Source of the DNA: Spirochaetota bacterium
Lineage (GTDB): Bacteria > Spirochaetota > Spirochaetia > Treponematales > Breznakiellaceae
NCBI GenBank assembly: GCA_023406985.1
Contig: JAEXTK010000234.1
Coordinates: 3,306 to 67,305 of the forward strand
Direction: 5' to 3'
DNA length: 64,000 bases
Shown here: positions 6,969 to 16,764 of the stretch, in pieces
How positions within the stretch are numbered: the first letter of the stretch is position 1
Layout: the number at the start of each line of letters is the position of its first letter
Made by a program: the position numbers and the translations under genes
The notes under the pieces: generated by a model
What the model saw: the letters and a program-made list of their open reading frames with translations, nothing else
Databases searched by the model: none
Told to the model about the DNA's origin: nothing

Positions 6969-7907
6969 ATGCGGATTCGCTTCTGGGGTGTTCGGGGGTC
7001 CTTGCCGACCCCGCTTTCGTCAGCGCAGGTGCGGAGCAAGATATCCGCCACGCTCGAGAGGCTGACCCCGGCCGATTTGGAGAGCCCCGAGACCCGGGAG
7101 CGCTTCCTCGCGAATCTACCGCCTTGGATATTCGGAACGGTGGGGGGGAACACCCCCTGCGTCGAGGTCCGCACGGAGGAGAACAAAGTCATCATCTTGG
7201 ACGCGGGATCGGGGATCAGGGAACTCGGCCTCGCCCTTGCCAAAGAGCGGCCGCGGCCCGACTCCTTTACGCTCCTGTTCTCGCATCTCCATTGGGATCA
7301 TATACAGGGGCTTCCGTTTTTCGGACCGGCATACGATCCTTCGGCGCGCATCGATTTCTACGCGCCGATCCCGAATTTCGAGGCCGCCCTTCGCGAACAG
7401 ATGAAGGCGCCCTTCTTTCCCGTTCCCATGGACGTCATGGGCGCGAAGAAGCGCTTCTATGAGCTCGATTCCGCCCTGCGATTGGAGGGCGCCACGATCA
7501 ACTGGCGACGCATGAACCATCCCGGCTCCTCCTTCGCCTATGCGGTGTCGGAGGGGTTGAAGCGATTCGTGTACGCGACCGATACCGAGCTGTCTTCCGA
7601 CGACTTCCTCCGCAAAGACGAAAACGCGGCCTTTTTCGGGGGCGCCGATCTGTTGGTCCTCGACTCGCAATATACGCTCGGCGAGGCTATCGAGAAGTAT
7701 AGCTGGGGGCATACCGCCTTCAGCCTCGCGGCGGATTTCGCATCCAATTGGGGTATACGTAAACTCGTGCTGTTTCATCATGACCCGACGTACGACGATC
7801 GCAAACTCCACGGCATCCTCCAGTCCGCGCATTGGTACATCGACCACATGTCCATCAAGGGAGTCGAGGTCATGCTCGCCACGGAAGGCACGGAGATAAC
7901 GCTTTAG
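6969..7907 (+). CDS. Metallo-beta-lactamase-fold hydrolase
   Basis: A 312-residue cytosolic MBL-fold protein of the PhnP/RNase Z-like type. The metal motif HLHWDH is at 107-112 (HxHxDH), with further ligands expected in the NHPGSS, ATDTE and LFHHDPTYDD segments. The start MRIRFWGVRGSLPTP is typical of a subgroup in which one long insertion precedes the GGNTPCVEV strand. The substrate is unknown; a phosphodiesterase on nucleotides is plausible. It lies eight bases after the YkgJ-type gene and abuts the next gene with no gap (TAGATG). Confidence 0.83.
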   Translation: MRIRFWGVRGSLPTPLSSAQVRSKISATLERLTPADLESPETRERFLANLPPWIFGTVGGNTPCVEVRTEENKVIILDAGSGIRELGLALAKERPRPDSFTLLFSHLHWDHIQGLPFFGPAYDPSARIDFYAPIPNFEAALREQMKAPFFPVPMDVMGAKKRFYELDSALRLEGATINWRRMNHPGSSFAYAVSEGLKRFVYATDTELSSDDFLRKDENAAFFGGADLLVLDSQYTLGEAIEKYSWGHTAFSLAADFASNWGIRKLVLFHHDPTYDDRKLHGILQSAHWYIDHMSIKGVEVMLATEGTEITL

Positions 7908-8102
7908 ATGAACGAAAGCGCCGCGGATCGGCTGTCCTTGGACGTCCAAGAACTATCGTTGCTGTATGCGCGCCTCAAGCGGGACGAGGACGCTCTGACG
8001 ATGGCCGAGCGGGGCCTCCTGCGCAAGCTCGAAGCCTTCCTCTACGGTTACCTGTCCATCGAAACCCTTGAGGCCCTGGTCGGAGGGAAGGTCGGACGAT
8101 GA
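7908..8102 (+). CDS. Small conserved-looking protein of unknown function
   Basis: A 64-residue, mostly helical, charged protein without signal peptide or membrane segment. I recognise no motif. It is supported as a gene by its exact packing. Its ATG begins right after the TAG of the MBL gene, and its TGA overlaps the next ATG by four bases (ATGA at 8099-8102), so it is probably translated as part of the operon. Confidence 0.6.
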   Translation: MNESAADRLSLDVQELSLLYARLKRDEDALTMAERGLLRKLEAFLYGYLSIETLEALVGGKVGR

Positions 8103-11100
8103 AACGTATCTTCCTTTTGTGCGCGCCGCTCCTCATCATGGCCATTTTTTCCGCGGCGGCGGACGTTCCGCCCCCGGGCGTGTCGCTCGCGGTTCCCGGC
8201 GCGCTCGCGGGCGCGTCGTTCGCGGAGCCATCCTTCCTTTTCGGCGAGGATCCCCGAGCGGCGGCTTGGAATCCCGCGGCCGCCTCCGACCGCGAACTCC
8301 CCGTCTTCGGCGTCGCCGCCGACCTCGCATTTCCGGCCGGGGCGGGCGCGGGCGCGGGAGGCCGCGCGGTCCTCTCGGCATCCATCCCGACTTCATTCGG
8401 TACGGGATGGGTGATAGCGGACGGCGTCATCGCCGGCGATAGCCTCCGGTCCTGGGCCGCGCCCTCCGGCGCATCGTTCGCCGCGGGACTCTCCAAGCGC
8501 GTCGCCGATCGGTTGGCCGTGGGCTTGGGAGCGGGGGCCGCGACCGCGGATATCGAAGGTCGGGGATGGACGATGGGCGTTTCCCTCGGCGCCGAGCTTT
8601 CGTTCCCCGATATCGCGCCCGCGGGCAGCGACCTCTCGTTCGCGCTCCTCGCCCTGGGGCCCGCGCTCGGAGACGGCCCCGCTCGCGATCCCCTGATCGC
8701 GGCGACCCCGATAGTCGCATGGCGATCGCGCTTCGTGGAGAACGAGAAATTCTCCCTTTCCGTCGGGGCGCTCTTGGCGGCGCCTTCAGCTTCCGACCTC
8801 GCGATCGCGGCCGGGGCCACGTTCTCCATCGGCCGGTATCTCGGCCTCGGCCTCGGCTGGCGTTGGTCCGCTCAAGAAGCCGCGGCGTGGGCAGAGGACG
8901 GCATGGACGCCGACGAATACGCGTTCAGGACGTTTCCCGCCATCTCCGTCACCTTCAGCGGCAGTTCGCTCGTGCGCTTGGGCGATTACGGTACGGTTCT
9001 CGCGGGTTCGGTCAGGCCCGCGGGGAGCGGGACCGCGGTGGTTTCCCCTTCGGCGGTATTTTCGCGGGGACAGCGGGACACGCAGGGACCCGAGGTTTCC
9101 GTCGAGCTCGGATCGAAGTCGCCGTACTCACCCCGTCTCGTCGACTCCCTTACCTTTCCCCTCGACATCCGGGACGCGTCGCGGATCGTGGAATGGAAGG
9201 CGATGGTCTACGGACCGGACGGAGCGCCCGTCTTCGATATCGGCGATTCGTTGGCCGCTACCGGGCCGCAGGGTATCCTGCGAGGACTCGCGGCGAGGAA
9301 GCGGAGCGTGAAGGCTCCGACCGCGTTCACGGTGCCGGTTTCGGCCGTGAGCGCGGATGGCGAGTACCGGATCCGCGCCTGGGCGCGGGACGAACACGGC
9401 AACGTCGGCAACGCGACCGAACGCTCCTTCTCCATGGACGGAAGCGCGCCGATAGCGGAGGCGCGCGTGGAGGGTAGCGCCGTCTTCACCCCGAACGGCG
9501 ACGGCCTGCGGGATACGTTGCGGATCGTTCAGGAGGGCGACGCGGAGGCCCTTTGGACAGGGACCTTCCGGTCTTCCGCGGGAACGATCGTCCGTACGCT
9601 CCGCTGGACCGACGGTCCTCCCGGTTCATTCGCCTGGGACGGCAGGACGGATACCGGCGAAAGCGTCAGCGACGGAACCTACGAATACACGCTCGAATCG
9701 ACCGACGGCGCGGGGAATCACGGAAGCGCGCGGATCGCCGGCATCGTGGTGGACGCGGAATCGACGCCGCTCGGCCTCAGCCTGGACGGTAGGGCCTTGT
9801 CCACGGATCGGGACGCGACGATCACCTCCGTTTCGCTCGGGATACGGGCTCCGCGGGCGCGGGGGTTGGCGTCGTGGACCATCAGCGTCGTCGGAGAGGG
9901 CGAGAAACCGCTGCGGACCTGGGCCGGTTCCGCCGAACGGCTCGATGTCCTTCCTACGACCATCAGGTTCGATGGACGTTCCCGAACGGGAGATCCGATC
10001 CCGGACGGCCGCTACCGATTCATCGTCGACCTGACCTACACGAACGGAAATACGCCGCAGGCGACGAGTCCCGCGTTCGTCGTGGACTCCAAGAAGCCGA
10101 GCGGCCGCCTCCGCGCCTCCGCGGCCGTGCTCATCCCGGATCGCGGCGATCGGGTACGGCTTTTCCACACCCTTTCCGCCGGCGCGAAATGGCAGGGCGT
10201 CATCAGGAACGAGCGTGACGAGGTCGTCCTCTCCATCCTGCTCGGCGAGGAAACGGAGGGCGTCACAGAGTGGAACGGACTCGACGCCGAGGGCCGTCCG
10301 GTCCCCGACGGCCGTTATCGGTACGTCGCCGAAGGCGTGAGCGCGGTCGGCCTCTCCGGTTCCACGCAGCCCGTTTCCATCCGGCTCGAGTCGGCGCCCT
10401 TCGCCGCGACGGTCGTCGCGGACCGCGCCGTCTTTTCCGCGAAAGCCGGGGACGGTAGGGTGCGCTTCCGGCTCAAGACCGAGCGCGGCGACCGCGTCGT
10501 TTCCTACCGGCTGGAAGTGAGGAATACCGCGTCCCGCTCGGTCGTGCGGCAGTTCGAGGGCATCGCGGTGCTACCAGCCGCCCTGGCCTGGGACGGCCGC
10601 GATGAATTCGGGTCCGTCGCCCCCGACGGGGACTACGTCGCCGGCCTGTCGGTCCTGTTCGACGGGGGGGCTCGGGTCTCCGCGGAATCCGCGGCGTTCT
10701 CCCTGGACTCCACCCCGCCGCGCGCCGTCGTCGGCCTCGGGCAATCCGTTTTCTCCCCGAACGGAGACGGCGTGCTGGATACGGTCCTCGTGACGCAGCG
10801 CGGAGCCGAGGGTTCAGGACTCTGGACCGGCGCGGTGCTCGACGGCCGCGGAGAAATCATCCGGACGTACTCGTGGAAGGGCCTGCCTTCGGAGACGTTC
10901 TCGTGGAACGGCCGGGACGAGGACGGCGCGCTCTTCGTCGACGGGGACTACCGGTATCGGCTTTCTTCCGTCGACCCGGCGGGGAACGCCTTCAGCGCGG
11001 AGACCCCGATTTTCCGTCTCGATGCCCGTATCCCTTCCGGCACGCTGGCGGTGGATAAGCGTTCGTTCTCCCCGAACGGAGACGGTTTCGCCGATTCCTT

Positions 11101-12085
11101 GCTGGTGCGCCTCGGAACGGCCTTCGTCGACGGGCTCGCGTCGTGGTCCGTGGATATCGTGGATGCGTCGGGGAAGGCCGCTCATCGCCTGGCCGATTCG
11201 GGAGCTCCTTCCCCGCGGTCGTCTCCTCCCGCTGAAATCCGATGGCAGGGGAACGTAGCCGAAGGGACGCGCGCGGCCGACGGAACGTATCGGGCGGTAG
11301 CCGAGCTCCGATACGCGAAAGGCGATCTGTTGCGCTTGGAGAGCGCGCCCTTCTTGATCGACACGACGCCTCCGGCCGTGACGACGGAATTCAAGCCCTT
11401 GCCGTTCTCTCCCGACGGCGACGGCGAGGCGGACGAGCTCTTCATATCCATCCGCGCTAAGGACGCGAGCGATATCGCCGGTTGGGTCCTGACCATATTG
11501 GATCCCGCCGGCTACCCTTTCACGACTTTTACGGGGAAGTCCCTCCCCGACGGTCCCTTCGCGTGGGACGGCAGCGATCTCCAGGGGCAGCTCGTGGAAG
11601 CCGCCCAGGATTATTCGTACGAACTGATCGTCCGCGACGCCCTCGCGAACGTCTGGAAGGGGTCGGGGTCCCTTCCCGTGGACGTTTTCGTGCTCCGTGA
11701 CGGCGATAGGCTCAAGATCCGCGTTTCCTCCATAGAGTTTGCGCCTTCTTCCGCCGCCCTTTCGTCGGGCGATCCCAAGACGGTCGCGAAGAATGAGGCG
11801 GTGCTCGATAGGATCGCGACCGTCCTCTCGCGCTTCCCGACGTACCGGATTCGGGTGGAGGGCCATGCGGTTAACCTTTCGGGCACCGAACGCGAAGAGC
11901 GGACCGAACTGGCGGAACTTTCCTTGTCGCGGGCCAGGACGGTCTTGGAGGCCTTGGCGGCCCGCGGGGTCGATCGTTCCCGCTTGGAGGCCCGCGGACT
12001 CGGCGGCCGCGAGCCGATCGTCCCCCATGGGGATACCGCGGGCCGATGGCGCAACCGCCGCGTCGAGTTCATACTGGTGAGGTGA
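8099..12085 (+). CDS. Large chimeric envelope protein: N-terminal barrel-like region, FlgD/Ig-like repeats, C-terminal OmpA domain
   Basis: A 1328-residue secreted protein. Residues 1-21 form a signal peptide ending in AAA before DVPPPG. Residues of about 25-300 are rich in alternating Gly/Ala/aromatic strands and contain AAAWNPAAAS, resembling PorV/UPF0164-type outer-membrane barrels. From about 330 to 1190 run Ig-like modules with the pattern W-x-G-x-D-x-x-G-x-x-V-x-D-G-x-Y. Four of them begin with a PNGDG or PDGDG motif (near residues 463, 885, 990 and 1103). Residues of about 1200-1328 are an OmpA-like peptidoglycan-binding domain (VEGHA, LSRARTVLEAL, NRRVEFI). It probably links the outer membrane to the wall. 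mltG follows two bases after its stop. Confidence 0.8.
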   Translation: MKRIFLLCAPLLIMAIFSAAADVPPPGVSLAVPGALAGASFAEPSFLFGEDPRAAAWNPAAASDRELPVFGVAADLAFPAGAGAGAGGRAVLSASIPTSFGTGWVIADGVIAGDSLRSWAAPSGASFAAGLSKRVADRLAVGLGAGAATADIEGRGWTMGVSLGAELSFPDIAPAGSDLSFALLALGPALGDGPARDPLIAATPIVAWRSRFVENEKFSLSVGALLAAPSASDLAIAAGATFSIGRYLGLGLGWRWSAQEAAAWAEDGMDADEYAFRTFPAISVTFSGSSLVRLGDYGTVLAGSVRPAGSGTAVVSPSAVFSRGQRDTQGPEVSVELGSKSPYSPRLVDSLTFPLDIRDASRIVEWKAMVYGPDGAPVFDIGDSLAATGPQGILRGLAARKRSVKAPTAFTVPVSAVSADGEYRIRAWARDEHGNVGNATERSFSMDGSAPIAEARVEGSAVFTPNGDGLRDTLRIVQEGDAEALWTGTFRSSAGTIVRTLRWTDGPPGSFAWDGRTDTGESVSDGTYEYTLESTDGAGNHGSARIAGIVVDAESTPLGLSLDGRALSTDRDATITSVSLGIRAPRARGLASWTISVVGEGEKPLRTWAGSAERLDVLPTTIRFDGRSRTGDPIPDGRYRFIVDLTYTNGNTPQATSPAFVVDSKKPSGRLRASAAVLIPDRGDRVRLFHTLSAGAKWQGVIRNERDEVVLSILLGEETEGVTEWNGLDAEGRPVPDGRYRYVAEGVSAVGLSGSTQPVSIRLESAPFAATVVADRAVFSAKAGDGRVRFRLKTERGDRVVSYRLEVRNTASRSVVRQFEGIAVLPAALAWDGRDEFGSVAPDGDYVAGLSVLFDGGARVSAESAAFSLDSTPPRAVVGLGQSVFSPNGDGVLDTVLVTQRGAEGSGLWTGAVLDGRGEIIRTYSWKGLPSETFSWNGRDEDGALFVDGDYRYRLSSVDPAGNAFSAETPIFRLDARIPSGTLAVDKRSFSPNGDGFADSLLVRLGTAFVDGLASWSVDIVDASGKAAHRLADSGAPSPRSSPPAEIRWQGNVAEGTRAADGTYRAVAELRYAKGDLLRLESAPFLIDTTPPAVTTEFKPLPFSPDGDGEADELFISIRAKDASDIAGWVLTILDPAGYPFTTFTGKSLPDGPFAWDGSDLQGQLVEAAQDYSYELIVRDALANVWKGSGSLPVDVFVLRDGDRLKIRVSSIEFAPSSAALSSGDPKTVAKNEAVLDRIATVLSRFPTYRIRVEGHAVNLSGTEREERTELAELSLSRARTVLEALAARGVDRSRLEARGLGGREPIVPHGDTAGRWRNRRVEFILVR

Positions 12086-12087
12086 TC

Positions 12088-13173
12088 ATGCCGCGCATCG
12101 TGTCTTCGACTCTCAAAGTCATCTCCGCCTGTTTCGCGGCCCTGCTGGGCTTGGCCGCGGCAGTCTTTTTGCTCGTGCTGTATCTGGAATCCCCGCCCGC
12201 CTTCGTCGCGGAAATTCCGTCCGCGGCAGCGGACGGCGTACGCATCTCGATAGACGGGTCGGGCGAGTGCGAGCTCAGAAGCGGGGAGTCGGCTTCCTCG
12301 GCGGGTAATAGGCTCAAGTCCGCCGGCCTCATTCGATCGGAACTCCTTTGGACCCTCGTGGCCCGGCTCGACCCCGATCCGGTAAAGGCCGGCACCTATC
12401 GCCTCGACCCGCCGCTCTCCATGTTCGCCATACGCGATATCCTGGTGTCGGGTCGGCAACTCCTCGTACGCGTCACCGTCCCCGAGGGGTTCACGCTCCG
12501 GAAGACCGCCGCCGCCCTGGAGAGCGCGGGGATAACCGCGGCGAGCGACTTCCTGGCCGCGGCATCCTCTCCCGAACTGCTCAAGGCCTTCGGCATACCG
12601 GTCGCCACTTTCGAGGGGTACCTCTATCCCGATACCTATTTCTTCCCGCGGAACTTTCCGGCGGCGCAGGTGGTCCGGAAGATGGCCGACACGTTTTTCC
12701 GCAGGCTCGGCGAACTCGCGCCCGAATCGAAAAGCATGGGAAGCGACGAGCTCTTCCGGCGCGTGGTGATCGCTTCCATCGTGGAGCGGGAGTACCGCGC
12801 CGCCGACGAGGCGCCGCTCATGGCGGGGGTCTTCTTCAATCGGCTCCGAATCGGCATGGCGCTCCAATCCTGCGCGACCGTGGAATACGTGATCACCGAG
12901 ATCCAGGGGAAGCCGCATCCCGAGGTCCTCTACAACCGGGATATCGCGATACCCCATCCGTACAACACCTACGTGAACGCGGGGTTGCCTCCGGGGCCCA
13001 TCTCCGCCCCCGGCTCGGTGGCATTGGCGGCCGCGTTCAAGCCGACCAAGACGGATTTCCTCTATTTTCGGCTCGTGGACCCCGCCGAAGGGCGCCATCG
13101 ATTCTCGAAGACGCTCGATGAGCACGTAGAGGCCGGCGTCATCTACCTGAAACGCGGTTCGTCCAGCAAATGA
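12088..13173 (+). CDS. mltG: Endolytic murein transglycosylase MltG
   Basis: Cleaves nascent glycan strands at the inner membrane. The 361-residue protein has an N-terminal membrane anchor (about 10-32), a LysM-like region, and the YceG catalytic region with IVEREY containing the conserved catalytic glutamate. The downstream motifs AGVFFNRL, LQSCATVEYV and the NTYVNAGLPPGPI block are also present. ATG 12088 is used rather than an in-frame ATG 42 bases earlier inside the previous gene, because GAGGTG precedes it and the anchor begins there. Its stop overlaps the dnaG start by four bases. Confidence 0.92.
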   Translation: MPRIVSSTLKVISACFAALLGLAAAVFLLVLYLESPPAFVAEIPSAAADGVRISIDGSGECELRSGESASSAGNRLKSAGLIRSELLWTLVARLDPDPVKAGTYRLDPPLSMFAIRDILVSGRQLLVRVTVPEGFTLRKTAAALESAGITAASDFLAAASSPELLKAFGIPVATFEGYLYPDTYFFPRNFPAAQVVRKMADTFFRRLGELAPESKSMGSDELFRRVVIASIVEREYRAADEAPLMAGVFFNRLRIGMALQSCATVEYVITEIQGKPHPEVLYNRDIAIPHPYNTYVNAGLPPGPISAPGSVALAAAFKPTKTDFLYFRLVDPAEGRHRFSKTLDEHVEAGVIYLKRGSSSK

Positions 13174-14957
13174 GCCTGATCTCCGAAGTTACCATACAGG
13201 AAGTCAATGCCCGCGCCGACGCTTTGGCGGTGATCGGCGACTACGTACGGCTCGACAAGAAGGGCGGCCGATACTGGGGGCTCTGTCCCTTCCATAACGA
13301 GAAGACTCCCTCCTTTTCGGTGGAACCCGACCGGAAATTCTATTATTGCTTCGGCTGCGGCAAGGGCGGCGGGTTGGTCAACTTCGTCATGGAGCTGGAG
13401 AAGCTCTCCTTCCCCGAAGCGATCGAATTCCTCGCGAAGAAACTCGGGATAGAGGTCCAGTACGAGGGCGGCGCCGCCGTTCGGCGAGAGGACGGCGCCG
13501 CCGAGCGAACCGAGCGGCTCTTGGAGCTGTACGCGCGGGTCGCCGGAAGCTATCACCACATACTCGTGAAAACCGAAAGCGGCGGCTTCGCGCGCGAATA
13601 CCTCGCTTCCCGCGCGGTCGCCGAAGAGACGGCGGCGCGTTTCCGCCTGGGCTACGCGCCTCAGGACCGGCAGTGGCTCCACCGCTTCCTCTCAAAAAAG
13701 GGCTATTCGGACGATTTCCTCGCCGAAAGCGGCCTGTTCTCCAAGAAACACCCGCGGTCGTCCTTCTTCGCCGATCGACTCATCTTTCCCATCGCGGATC
13801 GGCGCGGCCGGACCGTGGCCTTCGGCGCGCGCCTGCTTCACGGCGAGGGGCCCAAGTACCTCAACTCGGCGGAATCGGAGATCTTCAAAAAGGGCGAGAA
13901 CCTTTTCGCGCTTGACCTTGCGCTCCCGGAAATTCGAAAAACCAAGGAAGCCTATATCTGTGAAGGATATATGGACGTCATTGCCCTCCATCAGGCCGGC
14001 GTCACCACCGCCGTCGCCCCGCTCGGCACCGCCTTCACCGAAGAACAGGCGAAGTTGCTCCGCCGCTGGACGGAGCGCGTTTTCCTCGTTTTCGATTCCG
14101 ACGAGGCGGGGAAAAACGCCGCGGTGAAGGGCATCCTGACCTGCCGGAAGGTCGCGCTCCCCTGCGCCGTCGTCACGGTGGAGGGGGGCAAGGACCCCGC
14201 GGATATTTTGCGGGACCGAGGGGCCGAGGCGTTGCAAAAGGCAGTGAAATGCTTTATAAATGACTTCGATTACCTCGTGGACCGTGCACGGGCCCTGTAC
14301 GACATAACCGATTCCGAAGGCTTGGCTCACGCCGTAGCCTTTTTGTTCCCCTATATGGAGACCTTGGATTCCGAGGTTTCTCGGGACGCTTGCGTCGGCG
14401 CGATAGCCGACGCTTTCGGTGTCGATAGAGCAGCCGTTTCTGCCGATTTCTCGAGACGATCTGAGCCGAAGCGGGAATACCGAACGGCCAACGCCGCCCC
14501 GGCGCGGGCGGATATCAGGATGAACGATGAGCTCTTCCTGCTCCTCGCCGTCGTGGTGAACCGTGGTCTCTATCCGAAGCTACGGGCCTCCATTTCTCCG
14601 GAGGACATCGACGATCCGCGGGCGAAAGAGTTATTCGTGACCCTTGAGGAGTGTTTCAGAAACGAATCCACCGACATGGACGCCTTCCTCGGGCGGCTAT
14701 CGGACGAAGATCTCAGGTCCTTCGTTCTCGCCCAAGGGGCGTCCGACAAGTTCTCGGGCAATCCCGAGCGGATGGTCGTGGATGGTATAAACAGGATCAA
14801 GCAAAAGAGTCTCCAGCGACGACGAGCCGAAATCTTGATACGGATACGGATCGCGCAGAAGGGACAGGGCGGCACAAGCAAAGAGCTGGAAGAGCTTGTC
14901 TCTGAGACGAAGCACATTGACGACGAACTAGCCAGGTTGAAGGATGTCCACGAATGA
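13170..14957 (+). CDS. dnaG: DNA primase
   Basis: Makes RNA primers at the replication fork. The 595-residue protein has the CHC2 zinc motif (C39, H42, C60, C63). A primase core follows, with Toprim residues in [12 protein letters not shown] and [10 protein letters not shown], and a C-terminal helicase-binding region. Placement directly upstream of rpoD reproduces part of the classical macromolecular synthesis operon, here without rpsU and with mltG in front. ATGA overlaps join it to both neighbours. Confidence 0.96.
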   Translation: MSLISEVTIQEVNARADALAVIGDYVRLDKKGGRYWGLCPFHNEKTPSFSVEPDRKFYYCFGCGKGGGLVNFVMELEKLSFPEAIEFLAKKLGIEVQYEGGAAVRREDGAAERTERLLELYARVAGSYHHILVKTESGGFAREYLASRAVAEETAARFRLGYAPQDRQWLHRFLSKKGYSDDFLAESGLFSKKHPRSSFFADRLIFPIADRRGRTVAFGARLLHGEGPKYLNSAESEIFKKGENLFALDLALPEIRKTKEAYICEGYMDVIALHQAGVTTAVAPLGTAFTEEQAKLLRRWTERVFLVFDSDEAGKNAAVKGILTCRKVALPCAVVTVEGGKDPADILRDRGAEALQKAVKCFINDFDYLVDRARALYDITDSEGLAHAVAFLFPYMETLDSEVSRDACVGAIADAFGVDRAAVSADFSRRSEPKREYRTANAAPARADIRMNDELFLLLAVVVNRGLYPKLRASISPEDIDDPRAKELFVTLEECFRNESTDMDAFLGRLSDEDLRSFVLAQGASDKFSGNPERMVVDGINRIKQKSLQRRRAEILIRIRIAQKGQGGTSKELEELVSETKHIDDELARLKDVHE

Positions 14958-16693
14958 CGGATTTGCAGCTTGATCCCGCGGTTGTGAAGCTGATCGAATA
15001 CGCGAAAGAAAAGAAGACCCTTTCCTATGATGAACTCTCCGATTTCCTGCCCGAACACATCGTCAACACGGACAAGATCGACGCGGTCCTCGCCCTCCTT
15101 GAAGCCAACAACGTTCAGCTCATAGAGGAAGAGAACGCGGGAGAGGACGAGGCGGAGACGGTCCCGCGCAAGGATCAGGAGCCGGAGAAAAAGCGCCTGG
15201 TCTACAGCGACAAGGAAGCCTCCGTCGACGATCCCATCCGTCTCTATCTCCGTGAGATCGGAAAGGAAAACCTCCTCACCGCCGAGCAGGAAGTAGAACT
15301 CTCCAAGCAAATGGAAGAGGGCGAGAACATCATCAAGCGCGTGATCAAGAAATCGGGGATGATCATCCCCGAATTCTATTCCATCGCGCAGCGGGCCTTT
15401 TCCAAGAAAGACCCGCGGGAGATGAACCTCTCCAAGAAAGAGATCACCGAATACATGGCGGAGCGGCGCCGCCTGAATCAATTCTACAAGGACACGCTCA
15501 GGGACGTCGGAGCGGACCTCAAAGTGTATATCGACGCGAAGCGGCGCCTCATCGCCCGCGGCGGGGATATCTTCGAGGACGCCGAGTTGGCCGAGCTCCG
15601 CGCCAAGGTGCTCCCGCTCCTGCGGGACGCGGAGATCCACGCCGAGGAGATCGCCAGTTTCTCCGAGAAATTCGTCCAGGCGTCCAAGCGGATAAAGAAG
15701 TACAAGAAGGAACAGGAGAAGATCGAGAAGCGGCTCCGGGTCGCCTCGGTCCGGGAACTCCGAGCCCTCGGCCGCGGACTCACCGTGAAGGAAGAGCGCG
15801 AAAGGATCGAGGAGTCCCTCGGTCTACCGTCCGACGACATAAAAGAGAAGATCCGGCACATCCAGGTCACCGAGAAGAAGCTCCGCCAGATGGAGTCGGA
15901 GTTCGAGGAGCCGATCGAAGAGATCAACCGGATGGCCAAGGAGATCAACCGCGGCCGCATCATGATGAAGAGCGCGAAAGATCGCCTCATCAAGGCCAAC
16001 CTCCGGCTCGTCGTTTCAATCGCCAAGAAATACACCAATCGCGGGTTGCACTTCTTCGACCTCGTGCAGGAAGGGAACATCGGCCTCATCAAGGCGGTCG
16101 AAAAGTTCGAGTACCGTAAGGGGTACAAGTTCTCGACCTACGCCACCTGGTGGATCCGTCAGGCCATCACCCGCTCCATTTCCGATCAGGCCAGGACGAT
16201 ACGCGTCCCCGTACACATGATCGAGCAGATCAACAAGGTGGTTCGCGAGTCCCGCCAGCTCATGCAGGTGCTCGGACGCGAACCGACGGACGACGAAGTG
16301 GCCGAACGGCTCGGCTGGACGACCCAGCGGGTCAAGTCGGTGAAGAACGTGGCACGGGAACCCATCTCTCTGGAAACGCCCATCGGCGAGGAAGAGGATT
16401 CCCTACTCGGAGACTTCATCGAAGACAAGGACGTCGAGAATCCCGCCAACCAGACCGCCTTCAAGCTGCTCCAAGAGCAGCTGCGCAGCGTACTGTCCAC
16501 TCTGCCTCCGCGGGAACAGGAAGTGCTCAAGATGCGCTTCGGCCTGGACGACGGCTATTCGCTTACCTTGGAAGAAGTCGGGCTCTATTTCAATGTCACG
16601 CGCGAGCGTATTCGCCAGATAGAGGCCAAGGCGCTTCGTCGGCTGCGGCACCCGAAGCGGAGCCGTAAACTCAAGGATTATCTCGATCATTAG
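14954..16693 (+). CDS. rpoD: RNA polymerase primary sigma factor
   Basis: Housekeeping sigma-70 factor of 579 residues. It has region 1.1 at the N-terminus, region 1.2 ([12 protein letters not shown]), and a non-conserved insert of roughly 210 residues rich in charged helices. Region 2 contains the [14 protein letters not shown] and [12 protein letters not shown] blocks; region 3 contains [12 protein letters not shown]. Region 4.2 ends with [20 protein letters not shown]. Consistent with this, -35/-10 motifs close to TTGACA/TATAAT can be found before many genes here. It overlaps dnaG by four bases. Confidence 0.97.
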   Translation: MTDLQLDPAVVKLIEYAKEKKTLSYDELSDFLPEHIVNTDKIDAVLALLEANNVQLIEEENAGEDEAETVPRKDQEPEKKRLVYSDKEASVDDPIRLYLREIGKENLLTAEQEVELSKQMEEGENIIKRVIKKSGMIIPEFYSIAQRAFSKKDPREMNLSKKEITEYMAERRRLNQFYKDTLRDVGADLKVYIDAKRRLIARGGDIFEDAELAELRAKVLPLLRDAEIHAEEIASFSEKFVQASKRIKKYKKEQEKIEKRLRVASVRELRALGRGLTVKEERERIEESLGLPSDDIKEKIRHIQVTEKKLRQMESEFEEPIEEINRMAKEINRGRIMMKSAKDRLIKANLRLVVSIAKKYTNRGLHFFDLVQEGNIGLIKAVEKFEYRKGYKFSTYATWWIRQAITRSISDQARTIRVPVHMIEQINKVVRESRQLMQVLGREPTDDEVAERLGWTTQRVKSVKNVAREPISLETPIGEEEDSLLGDFIEDKDVENPANQTAFKLLQEQLRSVLSTLPPREQEVLKMRFGLDDGYSLTLEEVGLYFNVTRERIRQIEAKALRRLRHPKRSRKLKDYLDH

Positions 16694-16708
16694 CCGCAGA
16701 ACGGCTCA

Positions 16709-16738
16709 TTGTGACGATAGGGAATCGTGGTCTATACT
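16709..16738 (+). promoter_or_regulatory. Promoter for the zinc-ribbon gene and rnpB
   Basis: TTGTGA (16709-16714), an 18-base spacer and TATACT (16733-16738). Transcription is predicted near 16745, leaving a leader of about 20 bases with AAGGGG ahead of the ATG. Confidence 0.6.
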
Positions 16739-16764
16739 AATCGCGCCGGGAAGGGGATAATCGT

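Noticed and set aside
9480..11420. DNA repeats in the envelope gene as a phase-variable or mobile repeat array
   Set aside because: Repeats are at protein-motif level and diverged in DNA; units are not identical tandem copies.
10814..12028. 404-codon minus-strand frame inside the chimeric envelope gene
   Set aside because: Antisense to repeat modules and the OmpA domain; no independent support.
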